Source: Pseudaminobacter salicylatoxidans
GTDB lineage: Bacteria > Pseudomonadota > Alphaproteobacteria > Rhizobiales > Rhizobiaceae
Direction: 5' to 3'
Length of the DNA stretch: 64,000 nt
Assembly: GCF_003148475.1 (NCBI RefSeq)
Contig: NZ_QGGG01000011.1
Coordinates: forward strand, 1-64,000
Position 1 is the first letter of the stretch. Each line of letters starts with the position of its first letter. Below are positions 8,132 to 18,416 of this stretch, piece after piece. The translations under genes and the position numbers were made by a program. The notes below the pieces were generated by a model. It was given only the letters and a program-made list of their open reading frames with translations, had not been told where the DNA came from and searched no databases.

Positions 8132-9325
8132 ATGATGCTGCCAAAAGACCCCGCCGAAAATCTCGCCGCCCTGATCCGCTGCCCTTCCGTGACGCCCGCC
8201 GAAGGCGGCGCGCTGGCGGCGCTCGACGCCATGCTGAAGCCGCTCGGCTTCGCCGTGGAGCGGCCGGTGTTTTCCGAGGACGGCACGCCGGATATTGAAA
8301 ACCTCTATGCCCGCCTGTCCGGCAACGGGCCGCACCTGATGTTTGCCGGGCACACCGACGTGGTGCCGGTGGGCGACGAGGCGGCTTGGAAGCACCCGCC
8401 CTTTTCCGCCGCGATCGACAATGGCGAAATGTATGGCCGGGGGGCGGTGGACATGAAAGGCGGCATCGCCTGCTTCGTGGCCGCCCTTGCCCGCCATATC
8501 GAGGCCCACGGCAATCCGAAGGGCTCGGTTTCGCTGCTGATCACGGGCGACGAGGAAGGCCCGGCCATCAACGGCACCACCAAGCTGCTCGACTGGGCCG
8601 CCGGCAAAGGCGAAAAGTGGGACGCCTCGATCGTGGGCGAGCCGACCAATCCCGAAAAGCTCGGCGACATGATCAAGATCGGCCGTCGCGGCTCGATCTC
8701 GGGCACGGTCATCGTGAACGGCCGCCAGGGTCACGCCGCCTATCCGCATCTGGCCGACAATCCGGTGCGCGGGCTGATGACGCTGGTGGACGCGCTGCTG
8801 GTTCCGGATTTCGACAAGGGCACGAAGGATTTCCAGCCGACCAATCTCGAAATCACCTCCATCGATGTCGGCAATCCCGCCACCAATGTCATTCCGGCGA
8901 AGGCGACCGCCAGTTTCAACATCCGTTTCAACGACACGTGGACCGACGAGACATTGCAGGCGGAAGTCCACAACCGGCTGGATGTTGCCGCCCGCCGCAA
9001 GAAATACCGCAAGGGCCGCAGGGAGCCGATCGAGTTCGAGCTTGTCTGGCGCGACCGGCCGAGCCATGTCTTCCTCACCCGCGACGAAAAGCTGATCGAA
9101 ACGCTGAGTTCCTCGGTCGAGGCCGTGATCGGGCGCAGGCCCGCTTTGTCCACCTCGGGGGGCACATCGGATGCGCGCTTCATCAAGGACCACTGCCCGG
9201 TGGTCGAGTTCGGGCTCGTCGGCCAGACCATGCATATGGTGGACGAGCGCGTGGCAGTTGCCGATCTGGAAACACTGACCGATATCTACGGCCGGTTCAT
9301 CCGGGACTGGTTCGAACGAGGCTGA
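8132..9325 (+). CDS. dapE: succinyl-diaminopimelate desuccinylase
   Basis: Zinc-dependent M20 peptidase-family enzyme that hydrolyses N-succinyl-LL-diaminopimelate to LL-diaminopimelate and succinate, the partner step to DapD. The 397 residues cover the catalytic domain and inserted dimerisation domain. Metal and catalytic residues are visible: H74 and D76 in [10 protein letters not shown]107 in [10 protein letters not shown], and EE at 141-142 in TGDEEGP. Two adjacent ATGs (8132, 8135) are possible starts. A membrane-protein gene follows after five bases, probably co-transcribed. Confidence 0.96.
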   Translation: MMLPKDPAENLAALIRCPSVTPAEGGALAALDAMLKPLGFAVERPVFSEDGTPDIENLYARLSGNGPHLMFAGHTDVVPVGDEAAWKHPPFSAAIDNGEMYGRGAVDMKGGIACFVAALARHIEAHGNPKGSVSLLITGDEEGPAINGTTKLLDWAAGKGEKWDASIVGEPTNPEKLGDMIKIGRRGSISGTVIVNGRQGHAAYPHLADNPVRGLMTLVDALLVPDFDKGTKDFQPTNLEITSIDVGNPATNVIPAKATASFNIRFNDTWTDETLQAEVHNRLDVAARRKKYRKGRREPIEFELVWRDRPSHVFLTRDEKLIETLSSSVEAVIGRRPALSTSGGTSDARFIKDHCPVVEFGLVGQTMHMVDERVAVADLETLTDIYGRFIRDWFERG

Positions 9326-9330
9326 GAAGA

Positions 9331-9927
9331 ATGCCACCCGTCGACGACATACAACGCTATCTTGTCGGCGCCTGGCGATTGATGACGGGCAAGCGCGACG
9401 GGCTTGCGCTGCTCGACATCTCGGCGGATGGATTCTGGAACTCGTTCTTCGCCATCGTGGTGGCCCTGCCGCCGCTCATCGTGGGCTGGGTGGGCTCCGC
9501 CAACGAACTTGGCGACGACCCGGCCGCGACCGCCAGCCGGTTTTCCTATCTGCTGCGGCTGGCCATCGTCGATCTCGGCGCCTGGGTGCTGCCGCTGGCC
9601 GCCCTTGCGGTCGCAGCGCCGATTGCCGGGATCCGCGACCGCTTCGTGCACTATGTCGTGGCCATCAACTGGGCCTCGGTCATACTCGCCTGGCTGCTGC
9701 TGCCAGTTGCACTGCTGAGACTGGTGGTCGCCTCGACCTCCAGCATATTCGTGCTCGCCTCGATTGCCCTGTTCGCCCTCTCGATGGTGCTGACATGGCG
9801 GCTCACCAACACCGTGATCGCGCGTGGTCCGGCAATGGGCAGCGCCGTCTTTGCCGGCATGTTCATGGCGTCGATCATCGTCCTGCTGGTGCTGGAATCG
9901 ATTTTCGGCATCTACGGATCGGGATAA
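9331..9927 (+). CDS. conserved membrane protein, function unknown
   Basis: A 198-residue protein with about five hydrophobic helices (around 38-55, 78-100, 108-128, 132-152 and 168-192) and a short soluble N terminus. I do not recognise a named family, though its architecture resembles Yip1-like small membrane proteins. The ATG at 9331 follows GAGGCTGAGAAG and starts five bases after the dapE stop, so it is probably translated from the dapE transcript. Its last 16 bases overlap the 3' end of convergent truA. Confidence 0.75.
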   Translation: MPPVDDIQRYLVGAWRLMTGKRDGLALLDISADGFWNSFFAIVVALPPLIVGWVGSANELGDDPAATASRFSYLLRLAIVDLGAWVLPLAALAVAAPIAGIRDRFVHYVVAINWASVILAWLLLPVALLRLVVASTSSIFVLASIALFALSMVLTWRLTNTVIARGPAMGSAVFAGMFMASIIVLLVLESIFGIYGSG

Positions 9928-10664
9928 TCCACGTTCACCAGATAGAGCCCTTGCGGCGGCGCAACCACGCCGCAGGCAGCGCGGTCTTTCGCCTCCAGAG
10001 CGGCCTTCACGTCGTCCGCCGTCCAGCCGCCCTCGCCCACCTGCTTTATGGTGCCGACCATCGAACGCACCTGATTGTGCAGGAAGGAGCGCGCGGCGGC
10101 GTGGATTTCGATGAACTCGCCGTTGCGGACCACATCGAAGCGGTCGAGCGTGCGCACGGGGCTTGCCGCCTGGCATTGCTGCGAGCGGAAGGTGGTGAAG
10201 TCGTGCCGACCGACCAGAACCTGCGCCGCCTCCTGCATGGCATCGGCATCGAGCGATTTCTGCACCAGCCAGACGCGGTTTGCCCCCAGTGCGGCCGGCG
10301 CGCGGCGATTGAGGATGCGATAGAGATATCGCCTTCCTGTGGCCGAGAAGCGGGCGTCGAAATCATCCGGCACCATCCGCGCGCCAAGGATCGACACTGC
10401 TTCCCTGGCCATTTGCAGATGCGCGTTCAGCGCATCGCGCACCGTGTCGTCGCGCCAGCTCTTTTCCAGGTCGACATGGGCGACCTGCCCCGTGGCATGA
10501 ACGCCGGCATCGGTGCGGCCGGCACCGCGCAGCGTCACCTGCTGGCCGCAAAACCCCTTGATGGCCTGCTCGATGGCGCCCTGCACGGTCGCCGGGCCAT
10601 CCTGGCGCTGCCAGCCGGCATAGGCGGTTCCGTCATATTCGATGTCGAGGCGGTAGCGCGGCAC
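9912..10664 (-). CDS. truA: tRNA pseudouridine(38-40) synthase
   Basis: TruA isomerises uridines 38-40 in the anticodon stem of many tRNAs. The 250 residues include the N-terminal [12 protein letters not shown] strand and the catalytic motif [12 protein letters not shown] with the nucleophile D52. GTG start at 10664. It sits downstream of fmt and def on the same strand, a common alphaproteobacterial grouping of translation genes, with a GNAT gene and a doubtful short frame between. Confidence 0.96.
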   Translation of the reverse strand: MPRYRLDIEYDGTAYAGWQRQDGPATVQGAIEQAIKGFCGQQVTLRGAGRTDAGVHATGQVAHVDLEKSWRDDTVRDALNAHLQMAREAVSILGARMVPDDFDARFSATGRRYLYRILNRRAPAALGANRVWLVQKSLDADAMQEAAQVLVGRHDFTTFRSQQCQAASPVRTLDRFDVVRNGEFIEIHAAARSFLHNQVRSMVGTIKQVGEGGWTADDVKAALEAKDRAACGVVAPPQGLYLVNVDYPDP

Positions 10665-10669
10665 TGGGG

Positions 10670-10918
10670 TCAGGACCTGTCAATCTGGTCGGAATGGTGT
10701 GAGGCCATCTGGCCGGATACGAGGAGCGAAGGCGCAGGAAGCCTGAAGGCTTTCAAGCCCTTCGCAACGAAGTTGCCGGCCAAATGGGCCACATCCCAAG
10801 GACGCCGAAACGGCTTCGATCCCCGGCGTCGAACCGCCCGGCCGATGGCACCCCATCGACCTTCGCGCTTTTCCTGGCATCTCATCGCCGTTTCCGGCGC
10901 CAGTTCGATCATACTCAC
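10670..10918 (-). CDS. doubtful 82-codon reading frame between GNAT gene and truA
   Basis: An open frame starting with GTG that overlaps the GNAT stop (GTGA) and ends five bases before truA, as an operon gene would. The product is Arg-rich with no recognisable domain, and its composition is not convincing. It may equally be non-coding spacer. Listed because the 250-base interval between two co-directional genes is otherwise unexplained. Confidence 0.2.
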   Translation of the reverse strand: MSMIELAPETAMRCQEKREGRWGAIGRAVRRRGSKPFRRPWDVAHLAGNFVAKGLKAFRLPAPSLLVSGQMASHHSDQIDRS

Positions 10919-11415
10919 CAGCCTGCGAAGGCGCGGGGATGGGCAAGCTGCCCACTGGTCGGGGCCTCGCCCCAGTAAAGTGCCTGCATGGCGTCGCCCT
11001 GATAGTCGCTCGTGAATTTCTCGGCGCCGGCGCGGGCATAGCCGAAGCGACCGTAATAGGCCGGGTCGCCCACCACGATGGACAGCTTCTCGCCGCGCGC
11101 CTGCAAAACCTCATGGCCGTGCCGCACCAGCGCGCTGCCTACGCCCTGCCCCTGATAATCGGGGTCGACCGCAAGCGGCGCCAGCGACACCGCGTCGAAA
11201 GGAGTGCCATCCGGATCGACCAGCAACCGTGAGAACAGCACATGCCCGACGACGCGGCCGTCCCTTTCGGCGACCAGTTCCAGGAGGTGCTCGCCATCCG
11301 CCACCACGCGCTCGACCAGGTCGGCCTCGTGCTTTCGCCCGAAGGCGCGTTCCTCGACCAGAAAAATCGCCTTGCGATCCTCTTGCGTCGCCTGTCTTAC
11401 GGCTACCGTGCTCAT
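10915..11415 (-). CDS. GNAT family N-acetyltransferase
   Basis: A 166-residue acetyl-CoA-dependent acyltransferase of the GNAT fold. The acetyl-CoA pyrophosphate loop is visible as [17 protein letters not shown] (about 81-97), followed by the YYGRFGYAR strand typical of the YhbS-like branch. Substrate unknown. Its ATG overlaps the fmt stop (ATGA), so translation is probably coupled to fmt. Confidence 0.88.
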   Translation of the reverse strand: MSTVAVRQATQEDRKAIFLVEERAFGRKHEADLVERVVADGEHLLELVAERDGRVVGHVLFSRLLVDPDGTPFDAVSLAPLAVDPDYQGQGVGSALVRHGHEVLQARGEKLSIVVGDPAYYGRFGYARAGAEKFTSDYQGDAMQALYWGEAPTSGQLAHPRAFAGW

Positions 11416-12347
11416 GACAGCGTTCCTCCCTTGTCGAGCTTGGCCCCGCGTAAAAACTCCTCCGCTGAAATGATTTTACCGCCGGCGCGCTGCACTTCCA
11501 GAAGGCGCACGGCACCTTCTCCACAGGCGACCATGAGATTTCCGTCGAGCACCGCCCCCGGCGAGCCAGCTCCTTCGCCCAACGTCGAGCGCAGCACCTT
11601 CAGCCGCTCGACCTTGCCGCCGATCGTCACCTCGCACCAGGCGCCGGGAAACGGCGACAGGCCGCGAATGTGGTTGTGCACGTCGGCCGCCGGCTTTGCC
11701 CAGTCAATGCGGGTTTCGGCCTTGTCGATTTTTTTCGCATAGACCACGCCGTCTTCGGGCTGCGCCGTCAATGACAGGTTGCCCTGCTCCAGCTTCGCCA
11801 GCGCCTCGACCATGAGGCCCGCGCCTTCCCGCATCAGCAGGTCGTGCAGTTCGTCCGCCGTCATGTCAGGGCCGATCTCAACCTTCGCCGTGAGCGCCAC
11901 CGGGCCGGTGTCGAGCCCGACATCCATCTTCATGACCATCATGCCGGTCTTGCTGTCGCCGGCCATGATGGCGCGCTGAATGGGGGCAGCGCCGCGCCAG
12001 CGCGGCAGCAGCGAGGCGTGGCCGTTGTAGCATCCGAGCCGTGTGCCTTCGAGGATTGCCCTGGGCAAAAGCAGCCCATAGGCCACCACAACGGCGACAT
12101 CGGCACCGAGTGCGCGGAATGCTTCCTGCTCGGCCTCGCCCTTCAGCGACAAAGGCGTGCGCACCTCGATGCCAAGCCTTTCGGCCTCGCGCTGCACCGG
12201 TGAGGGTGTCAGCTCCAGCCCTCGGCGCCCAGCCGGGCGCGGCGGCTGGGTATAGACGCACACAACTTCATGTCCCGCCGCTGCGATTGCGGCGAGCGTC
12301 GGCACGGAAAAATCCGGCGTACCCATGAAGATGACGCGAAGCGGCAT
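11412..12347 (-). CDS. fmt: methionyl-tRNA formyltransferase
   Basis: Transfers formyl from 10-formyltetrahydrofolate to initiator Met-tRNA. The 311 residues comprise a formyltransferase Rossmann domain and a C-terminal OB-like tRNA-binding domain (from about 210). The catalytic triad is N108, H110 and D146, in [18 protein letters not shown] and MDVGLDTG. It is followed by an overlapping GNAT gene and preceded by def, the usual fmt-def pairing, though here def lies upstream with about 120 bases between. Confidence 0.97.
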   Translation of the reverse strand: MPLRVIFMGTPDFSVPTLAAIAAAGHEVVCVYTQPPRPAGRRGLELTPSPVQREAERLGIEVRTPLSLKGEAEQEAFRALGADVAVVVAYGLLLPRAILEGTRLGCYNGHASLLPRWRGAAPIQRAIMAGDSKTGMMVMKMDVGLDTGPVALTAKVEIGPDMTADELHDLLMREGAGLMVEALAKLEQGNLSLTAQPEDGVVYAKKIDKAETRIDWAKPAADVHNHIRGLSPFPGAWCEVTIGGKVERLKVLRSTLGEGAGSPGAVLDGNLMVACGEGAVRLLEVQRAGGKIISAEEFLRGAKLDKGGTLS

Positions 12348-12467
12348 TTTTGTCCCAATCCGGCTGTTTGCCGGCGCGCATCGCCACGCGCCGATTATCC
12401 ACCCGCTTCAAACGGGTTTGCGAGCCTCAGGTCAAGCCCGCTGGATTATCGAGACCGTCGGAGAAGG

Positions 12468-12998
12468 TCAGCCCACCATGCGGCTCGGCGGACGATCCTT
12501 GGCAAGCTTCTTGAACTTGCGCATGACCATGTCGCGCTTGAGCTTCGAAATATAATCGATGAAGAGCACGCCGTTGAGATGGTCGATTTCGTGCTGCAGG
12601 CAGGTGGCCAGAAGCCCTTCGGCGGTGATCTCCTGTTCCTTGCCGTCACGGTCGAGGAATTTTGCCCGCACGCTCGCAGGACGCTCGACCTCGGCATAGT
12701 AATCCGGGATCGACAGGCAGCCTTCCTCATAGACCGAGCGGTCGTCGGAACGGTCGAGGATCTCCGGATTGATCACCACCATCGGCGCCTTGTCCTCATC
12801 GTCCTTGGCAAGGTCGATCACCAGCAGGCGCAGCGGAATGCCGATCTGGATCGCGGCGAGCCCGATGCCCGGCGCGTCATACATCGTCTCCAGCATGTCG
12901 TCGGCCAGCTTGCGCAAATCGCCGTCCACCCGCTCCACGGGCTTTGAGATCTGGCGCAGGACAGGATCGGGAAGGATGATCAGCGGCTTTATCGTCAT
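12468..12998 (-). CDS. def: peptide deformylase
   Basis: Fe(II) or Zn hydrolase that removes the formyl group from nascent proteins. The 176 residues show all three deformylase motifs: GIGLAAIQ (44-51), EGCLS (92-96, metal ligand C94) and HEIDH (136-140, ligands H136 and H140 with catalytic E137). ATG 12998 has AGGTG at good spacing; a GTG three codons earlier is less likely. Same strand as fmt and truA. Confidence 0.97.
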   Translation of the reverse strand: MTIKPLIILPDPVLRQISKPVERVDGDLRKLADDMLETMYDAPGIGLAAIQIGIPLRLLVIDLAKDDEDKAPMVVINPEILDRSDDRSVYEEGCLSIPDYYAEVERPASVRAKFLDRDGKEQEITAEGLLATCLQHEIDHLNGVLFIDYISKLKRDMVMRKFKKLAKDRPPSRMVG

Positions 12999-13099
12999 GC
13001 GCTTCACCTAAGACCTCGCGCGAAAAGCGTCAACCGGTTGCGCCGCAGATGTTCTCGTTTTGATCTTTTCTTCAACGGCGAATCGCGTATCCTCCCGGC

Positions 13100-14335
13100 A
13101 TGAGCGATCTGCCGACCCTCCTGTCCCAGCCTGCGCTGCGCCTTGGCGCCAGCACGATCACGTTTGGCCAGATGGTGGTGTTCGCCGGCCTTGCCCTGCT
13201 TGTGCTGTTGGGTCTGCTTGCGTTCGCGCTTGCCCGGTCCACCCGCGCAAGGGCGAATGCTGCGGAAGAGGCGGAGATGCGCATGAGCGCGATCCTGCAG
13301 GCGCAGGCCGAAATGCAGGGGCGCATGGGCGCGATGGCCGAACTGTTCGGCGCGCGGCAGGCCGAGCTTACCCAGTCGCTCAGCCAGCGCCTCGACGCCA
13401 TGACGGGCCGCCTCGGCCAGACCATGAGCGAACAGACCAAATCCACCCATGAGAGCCTGACGAAGCTGCAGGAGCGGCTGGCCGTCATTGACACGGCCCA
13501 GAACAACATCCAGTCGCTGGCCGGACAGGTGGTGCAGTTGCAGGCGATCCTCTCCAACAAGCAGACCCGCGGCGCCTTCGGCCAGTCGCGCATGGAGGCG
13601 ATCGTCGCAGATGGGCTTCCGCATGGCGGCTACCAATTCCAGGCGACGCTCTCCAACGGCAGCCGGCCGGACTGCATCGTGAGAATGCCCAACGGGTCGC
13701 CGTCGCTGGTCATCGACGCCAAGTTTCCGCTGGAAGCATGGAACGCGATCCGCGCCGCCGAGGGCTCGGACGCGCGGAAACTGGCCGCACAGAGCTTCCG
13801 CCGCGATATCGAAATCCATATCCGGGACATTTCGGAAAAATACCTGATCGCTGGCGAGACGCAGGATACGGCCTTCATGTTCGTGCCTTCCGAATCGGTG
13901 TTCAGCGAGATCCACGAGAATTTCGAAGCGCTGGTGCATCGGGCGCACAAGGCGCGCGTGGTCATCGTCTCGCCCTCGCTGCTGATGCTCTCCATCCAGG
14001 TGATCCAGGCGATCCTCAAGGATGCGCGCATGCGCGAGCAGGCGCATCTGATCCAGGGCGAGGTGATGCGGCTGATGGAGGACGTTTCGCGCCTGGACGA
14101 GCGCGTGCGCAAGCTGCAGGGCCATTTCGGCCAGACCGCCAGGGACATCGACGACATCCTCATTTCCACCGGCAAGATCACCCGGCGCAGCGCGAAGATC
14201 GAGACGCTGGAACTTGGCGAAGAGGCCGCAGCCGATGCGGCAAGCGAGCGTCCCGCTCACGAAAGAGCAACTCGACGCATGGCGGATTCCAAGACAGGGC
14301 AATTGCGGCTGATGGTGGTCGAGGACGAGGGCTGA
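13100..14335 (+). CDS. rmuC: DNA recombination protein RmuC
   Basis: RmuC-family protein of 411 residues; in E. coli loss of rmuC raises inversion of short inverted repeats, and the core resembles a nuclease fold. An N-terminal membrane helix (about 24-46) is followed by a coiled-coil stretch (50-150) and the conserved RmuC core from RGAFGQSRMEAI to the LIQGEVMRLM segment, including LVIDAKFPLEAW. It is divergent from def by about 100 bases and convergent with the cation efflux gene. Confidence 0.93.
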   Translation: MSDLPTLLSQPALRLGASTITFGQMVVFAGLALLVLLGLLAFALARSTRARANAAEEAEMRMSAILQAQAEMQGRMGAMAELFGARQAELTQSLSQRLDAMTGRLGQTMSEQTKSTHESLTKLQERLAVIDTAQNNIQSLAGQVVQLQAILSNKQTRGAFGQSRMEAIVADGLPHGGYQFQATLSNGSRPDCIVRMPNGSPSLVIDAKFPLEAWNAIRAAEGSDARKLAAQSFRRDIEIHIRDISEKYLIAGETQDTAFMFVPSESVFSEIHENFEALVHRAHKARVVIVSPSLLMLSIQVIQAILKDARMREQAHLIQGEVMRLMEDVSRLDERVRKLQGHFGQTARDIDDILISTGKITRRSAKIETLELGEEAAADAASERPAHERATRRMADSKTGQLRLMVVEDEG

Positions 14336-14405
14336 ACAGCGCTTCGACGGTGCGCTACGCGAGCCGTGTACGACGCCAGACGATCCCGGCGGGCTGCAAA
14401 CTGCT

Positions 14406-15371
14406 CTATTCCTTTTTCGGCTGGCCTTCCTGGATGATCTCGCCCCGCCGCTCCAGCCAGGCGCGTTTCGTCTGCGGCTTCACGAACAGGGCAACGATCT
14501 CCGGCTTTTCCTTGCGCAAGCGTTCCTCGATGCGCTCGACGCAGGTTTCGATCTCCGGTGCCGTCACCCTGTCCTCGAACTCCACACTGAGCGCGGTGAC
14601 GATCTCTTCCGGCCCGAGATGCACAGTCAGCACACCGTTGACGCGTTGCACATCCGGATCTTGCTCGGCCAAACGGCGAACCGCGGCCTGCACATCCGGC
14701 AGCGCCGGCTCGCCCATCAGCAGGCCCTTGGCTTCCCGCGCCAGGAAGATGGCGGTGGCCCCGAGGATGGCGGCGATGCCGAGAGACGCCGCGCCGTCCA
14801 GTTCGGGAATGTCGAGCATCTGCGCCGAAAAGACGCCGACAAAGGCAATCGCCAGACCAAGCAGCGCGGCGCTGTCTTCGAACAGAACGGTGTAGACGCT
14901 CGGGTCCTTGCTCTGGCGCACAGCCTGGATGTAACCGAGGCGCCCCTTGTTGCGACGAAACTCCTTCAGCGCCACAACCCATGAGCCGCCTTCGAACAGG
15001 AAGGACAGCGCCAGGACGACATAGTTGACCATCGGATTGGTGACTGGCTCGGGCGACAATATGTGCAGAACGCCTTCGTAGAAGGAGACGCCGGCGCCCA
15101 GCGCGAAGACCAGCAGCGCCACGATGAAGCTCCAGAAATAGAGCTCGCGGCCGTGGCCGAAGGGATGGGTGAGATCGGCGGGCCGGGCGGCGCGGTGCAT
15201 GCCATAAAGCAGCAGCAACCCGTTGCCGGTATCAACCAGCGAATGCACGCCCTCCGAAAGCATCGCCGAACTGCCGGTGACAAAGGCGGCGGCAAACTTG
15301 GTGAGTGCGATGAGGAGATTGCCGGCAAGCGCGGCGTAGATGACTTTTTTCGATCCCGAATGCGCGGCCAT
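14406..15371 (-). CDS. cation diffusion facilitator family transporter (ZnT9-like)
   Basis: Inner-membrane antiporter of the CDF family, expected to export Zn(II) or related divalent cations against protons. The 321 residues have about six helices, with metal-site style motifs MLSEGVHSLVDTGN and FEDSAALLG, and HPFGHGRELYFWSF after helix two. A C-terminal cytoplasmic domain starts near 215. The sequence looks closest to the SLC30A9/ZnT9 branch. ATG 15371 has GGAGAGGGG upstream. Metal specificity cannot be read with certainty. Confidence 0.9.
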   Translation of the reverse strand: MAAHSGSKKVIYAALAGNLLIALTKFAAAFVTGSSAMLSEGVHSLVDTGNGLLLLYGMHRAARPADLTHPFGHGRELYFWSFIVALLVFALGAGVSFYEGVLHILSPEPVTNPMVNYVVLALSFLFEGGSWVVALKEFRRNKGRLGYIQAVRQSKDPSVYTVLFEDSAALLGLAIAFVGVFSAQMLDIPELDGAASLGIAAILGATAIFLAREAKGLLMGEPALPDVQAAVRRLAEQDPDVQRVNGVLTVHLGPEEIVTALSVEFEDRVTAPEIETCVERIEERLRKEKPEIVALFVKPQTKRAWLERRGEIIQEGQPKKE

Positions 15372-15476
15372 GGCTGCCCCTCTCCGCAAGGAACAGTAGC
15401 GCGCAGGTGGCCGGGCTCAAGTGCGCACGCCAAAGCGCCGGAAAATCGCCTGATGCGTTTCCGGGCGGAAATGGAA

Positions 15477-15512
15477 CGAACCTCGCCGGCGGTCGTGCCG
15501 GCGGGAGGTTCG
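15477..15512 (-). terminator. strong hairpin after the DUF6481-like gene
   Basis: CGAACCTC and GCCGGC pair with GCCGGC and GGGAGGTTCG across a six-base loop, with a small internal mismatch. It lies 25 bases beyond the stop of the minus-strand DUF6481-like gene. No long T run follows on that strand, so it could be a terminator or an mRNA 3' end stabiliser. Confidence 0.5.
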
Positions 15513-15536
15513 CTGCGTAGTGCTTTCCGGTCGGGC

Positions 15537-15929
15537 TTACGGACGCGGCGGCAGCGGCATGCGGCCATTGCGCGCCTTGCGGGCGGCATAGCGCGCGTCG
15601 CGCTTGGCCTTGCGGGCAGCCTCTTCGGCCAGCTGCAAGGCTATGCGTTCGTTATCCTCGGCTTCGCGCAGCGCGCGTTCGGCGGCCGCCTTTTCCTGGG
15701 CGATCCTGCGCGCCTCGGCCTCACGGGCTTCCTTTTCCCGTTTCAACCGGGCCTTCTCGGCGTCGCGCTTGGCGCGTGCTTCCAGAATGGCCTGCCGCTC
15801 CGCCTTGCGGGCCAGAACCTCCGGATCGTCGTCCGCCGGCCTTGCCTTGAACTTTGCGAGGAGAGCCTTCTTTGCTTCGTTTGCGGCGTTGCGCCGCTCG
15901 TTGAAGTCCTTTTCTCTATAGATTGCCAA
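15537..15929 (-). CDS. DUF6481-like highly charged helical protein
   Basis: A 130-residue protein almost wholly made of Ala, Glu, Lys and Arg, predicted to form one long helix or coiled coil (about 8-120) ending in a short Pro/Arg tail. It resembles the alphaproteobacterial DUF6481 family, of unknown function. There is no signal peptide or membrane helix. Low-complexity composition makes homology claims weak, but open frame, start and codon pattern fit a real gene. Confidence 0.7.
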   Translation of the reverse strand: MAIYREKDFNERRNAANEAKKALLAKFKARPADDDPEVLARKAERQAILEARAKRDAEKARLKREKEAREAEARRIAQEKAAAERALREAEDNERIALQLAEEAARKAKRDARYAARKARNGRMPLPPRP

Positions 15930-16145
15930 TTTTCGCCTTTACTCTCTTGTCAGTACGCGCCGTTTACATACGCGGCACGGCCCAGAGTTCAAGCGCGAAT
16001 TCGGCATTCCTGCCATGTCAGCGTCATTTGTTGCCGTTTGGGAACGGTTCGCGGCCGGAACCTAAGTCCCTTGTGGGCATTAATTGCCGGAACAAGGGAC
16101 TTTGCGCCCCGGCATGCCGGCGGTGCCTGCCGGGGGACATGACAT

Positions 16146-17303
16146 ATGAGGAAAGAGTCCGATGCAGTGCAGCCGGATCGCGAAGCGATTGCCTCGGACC
16201 TGCGGCTGATGCGCTCCCTGCTCGTCGGCATGTTCCTGCTCATGGGCGTCTATGCGCTCTATTTCGGCCGCGACTTCTTCATGCCCGTGGTGCTGGCCTG
16301 CCTGCTTGCGCTGATGCTGACCCCGATCGTGCGCTTCCTGCGCAGGCGCGGTGTTCCCGAACCGGTTTCTGCGACCATCCTCGTGGTGGTTTCGGGCATA
16401 ATATTCGTCAGCGCAGGCTACCTGCTGAGCGGCCCGGTCACGAAAATGATCGAGGACGCACCGTCCATCGGCCAGCAATTGTCGGAAAGGCTGGAGCCGC
16501 TCAAACGGCCTTTCGAACGCATGATGGCCATTTCGCATCAGGTGGAAAAAGCCACCGAGACCGCCCAGGAGCCGGGCGTGCAGAAAGTGGCGGTGGCGCA
16601 GCCAGGCATCATTTCGCTCGCCGCCGGCAATGTGCTCTCAGGCGCGACCACGACCGGCATCACCTTCGTGCTGTCGCTGTTCCTGCTCGCATCCGGCACG
16701 CTGTTTTACGAGAAAATCGTGCAATCCTTTACCCGAATGAGCGAAAAGAAGCGGGCTTTGCGCGTGGTTTATGATGTCGAGCGCGAGATTTCGCGTTATC
16801 TGCTGACCGTAACGATGATCAATGTCGGTCTTGGCATCGTCATCGGGATTGGTCTGTGGCTGCTCGGCATGCCGACACCCTTCGTCTGGGGCGTGGCGGC
16901 GGCGCTGCTCAATTTCCTGCCCTATATCGGCGCGCTGGCCACGATCACGCTTGTGACGATCATCTCGGTCATCTCCTTCAGCAGCCTCTCCTATGCGTTG
17001 CTCGCCCCGCTCTTCATTCTCTGCTGCAACATCATCGAAGGGCAACTGGTCACGCCGCTGACGGTGGGCCGGCGGCTGGAGATCAACGCGGTGGCGATCT
17101 TCGTGGCGGTGGCCTTCTGGTCCTGGTTGTGGGGCTTCATCGGCGCGCTGATCGCGGTGCCTCTGCTGGTGGTCATCAAGGTCTTCTGCGACCATTTCGA
17201 CAGCCTGCGCCATGTCGGCAATTTCCTCTCCGCTCAGCAGACGGCCGATGATGAAGACGATGAAGAAGAGGACGGGGCCGCGGAAGAAAGCGCTCCGGCC
17301 TGA
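16146..17303 (+). CDS. AI-2E family transporter
   Basis: Inner-membrane protein of the AI-2E (TqsA/PerM/UPF0118) family, 385 residues. It shows N-terminal helix pairs (20-90), a soluble stretch (95-150) and a C-terminal helical bundle with the family motifs [25 protein letters not shown] and [15 protein letters not shown]. The tail is acidic ([10 protein letters not shown]). Some relatives export autoinducer-2, but others act as Na+(Li+)/H+ antiporters, so the substrate is open. The flavin oxidoreductase gene follows closely. Confidence 0.9.
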   Translation: MRKESDAVQPDREAIASDLRLMRSLLVGMFLLMGVYALYFGRDFFMPVVLACLLALMLTPIVRFLRRRGVPEPVSATILVVVSGIIFVSAGYLLSGPVTKMIEDAPSIGQQLSERLEPLKRPFERMMAISHQVEKATETAQEPGVQKVAVAQPGIISLAAGNVLSGATTTGITFVLSLFLLASGTLFYEKIVQSFTRMSEKKRALRVVYDVEREISRYLLTVTMINVGLGIVIGIGLWLLGMPTPFVWGVAAALLNFLPYIGALATITLVTIISVISFSSLSYALLAPLFILCCNIIEGQLVTPLTVGRRLEINAVAIFVAVAFWSWLWGFIGALIAVPLLVVIKVFCDHFDSLRHVGNFLSAQQTADDEDDEEEDGAAEESAPA

Positions 17304-17368
17304 TCCTCCTCTTTGCCAATCAATATCGCGGCACCTATATGCGAGGTCCTGCCACCTGGGGATCCGCC

Positions 17369-18370
17369 ATGATACCGCTTTCCGTTCTCGACCTGTCACC
17401 GATCACCGAAGGCAGCACGGCCTCGCAGTCGCTAGCCAACACGCTCGACCTCGCCCGCCATGCCGAACGCCTCGGCTACAGGCGCTACTGGCTGGCCGAG
17501 CACCACAACATGGCCGGCATCGCCAGCGCGGCCACCTCGGTCGTCATCGCCCATGTGGCGGCAGGCACGAGCACCATCCGCGTCGGCGCCGGCGGTATCA
17601 TGCTGCCCAACCACGCGCCGCTGGTGATCGCCGAACAGTTCGGCACGCTGGCAGCTCTGCATCCCGGCCGCATCGACCTCGGCCTCGGCCGCGCGCCCGG
17701 CACGGACATGCTGACGGCGCGCGCCCTGCGCCGCAACCTGGAAGCCGGCGTCGACAGCTTCCCGCAGGACGTGGTCGAACTCATGAATTATTTCGCCCCG
17801 GCCGAGCCGGGCCAGCGGCTGCGCGCGGTGCCCGGCGAAGGGCAGAATGTGCCCGTATGGGTCCTCGGCTCCAGCCTCTATGGCGCGCAGCTTGCCGCCA
17901 TTCTCGGGCTGCCCTACGCCTTCGCCTCACATTTCGCGCCCGCCGAGATGGAGCACGCAATCGCACTCTATCGCGAACGTTTCCAGCCTTCAGAACGGCT
18001 CGACAAACCCTATGTGATGCTGGGTCTCAACGTCTTCGCCGCCGAATCGGATGCCGAGGCGAAGCTGCTCTTCAGTTCGTTGCAGCAGGCATTCGTCAAC
18101 CTGCGCAGCGGCCGGCCGGGGCAACTGCCCGCACCGGTCGAAAACTATGAGGACGGACTGGAGCCCTCCGCCCGCGCCATGCTCGGGCAGGCGCTGTCCT
18201 GCGCCGTCGTCGGCTCGCCGCAAACGGTAAGGCAAGGGCTGGAAGCATTCGTCGAGCGCACCGGCGCCGACGAGCTGATGGTGACGGCACAGATTTTCGA
18301 CCACGCCGCACGGGTGCGTTCATTCGAGATTCTGGCTGACATGCATCGCGAGCTTTCGCAGGCCGCGTAA
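17369..18370 (+). CDS. LLM class flavin-dependent oxidoreductase
   Basis: Luciferase-like monooxygenase of 333 residues, expected to use reduced FMN and O2. It opens with [13 protein letters not shown] and has the characteristic [29 protein letters not shown] and [11 protein letters not shown] blocks of the YhbW-like group. ATG 17369 follows GGGGATCCGCC; an ATG ten codons earlier is less likely. It is convergent with the phosphoethanolamine transferase gene. The physiological substrate is unknown. Confidence 0.9.
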   Translation: MIPLSVLDLSPITEGSTASQSLANTLDLARHAERLGYRRYWLAEHHNMAGIASAATSVVIAHVAAGTSTIRVGAGGIMLPNHAPLVIAEQFGTLAALHPGRIDLGLGRAPGTDMLTARALRRNLEAGVDSFPQDVVELMNYFAPAEPGQRLRAVPGEGQNVPVWVLGSSLYGAQLAAILGLPYAFASHFAPAEMEHAIALYRERFQPSERLDKPYVMLGLNVFAAESDAEAKLLFSSLQQAFVNLRSGRPGQLPAPVENYEDGLEPSARAMLGQALSCAVVGSPQTVRQGLEAFVERTGADELMVTAQIFDHAARVRSFEILADMHRELSQAA

Positions 18371-18416
18371 GGCCCCATAGGGATGATCCCGCCCCCCTCC
18401 GAGGGGAGTAAAGCGG

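Noticed and set aside
8386-9330. Upstream extension of the membrane-protein gene through dapE
   Set aside because: This part is out of frame with dapE and not protein-like; the real gene starts at 9331 after a ribosome binding site.
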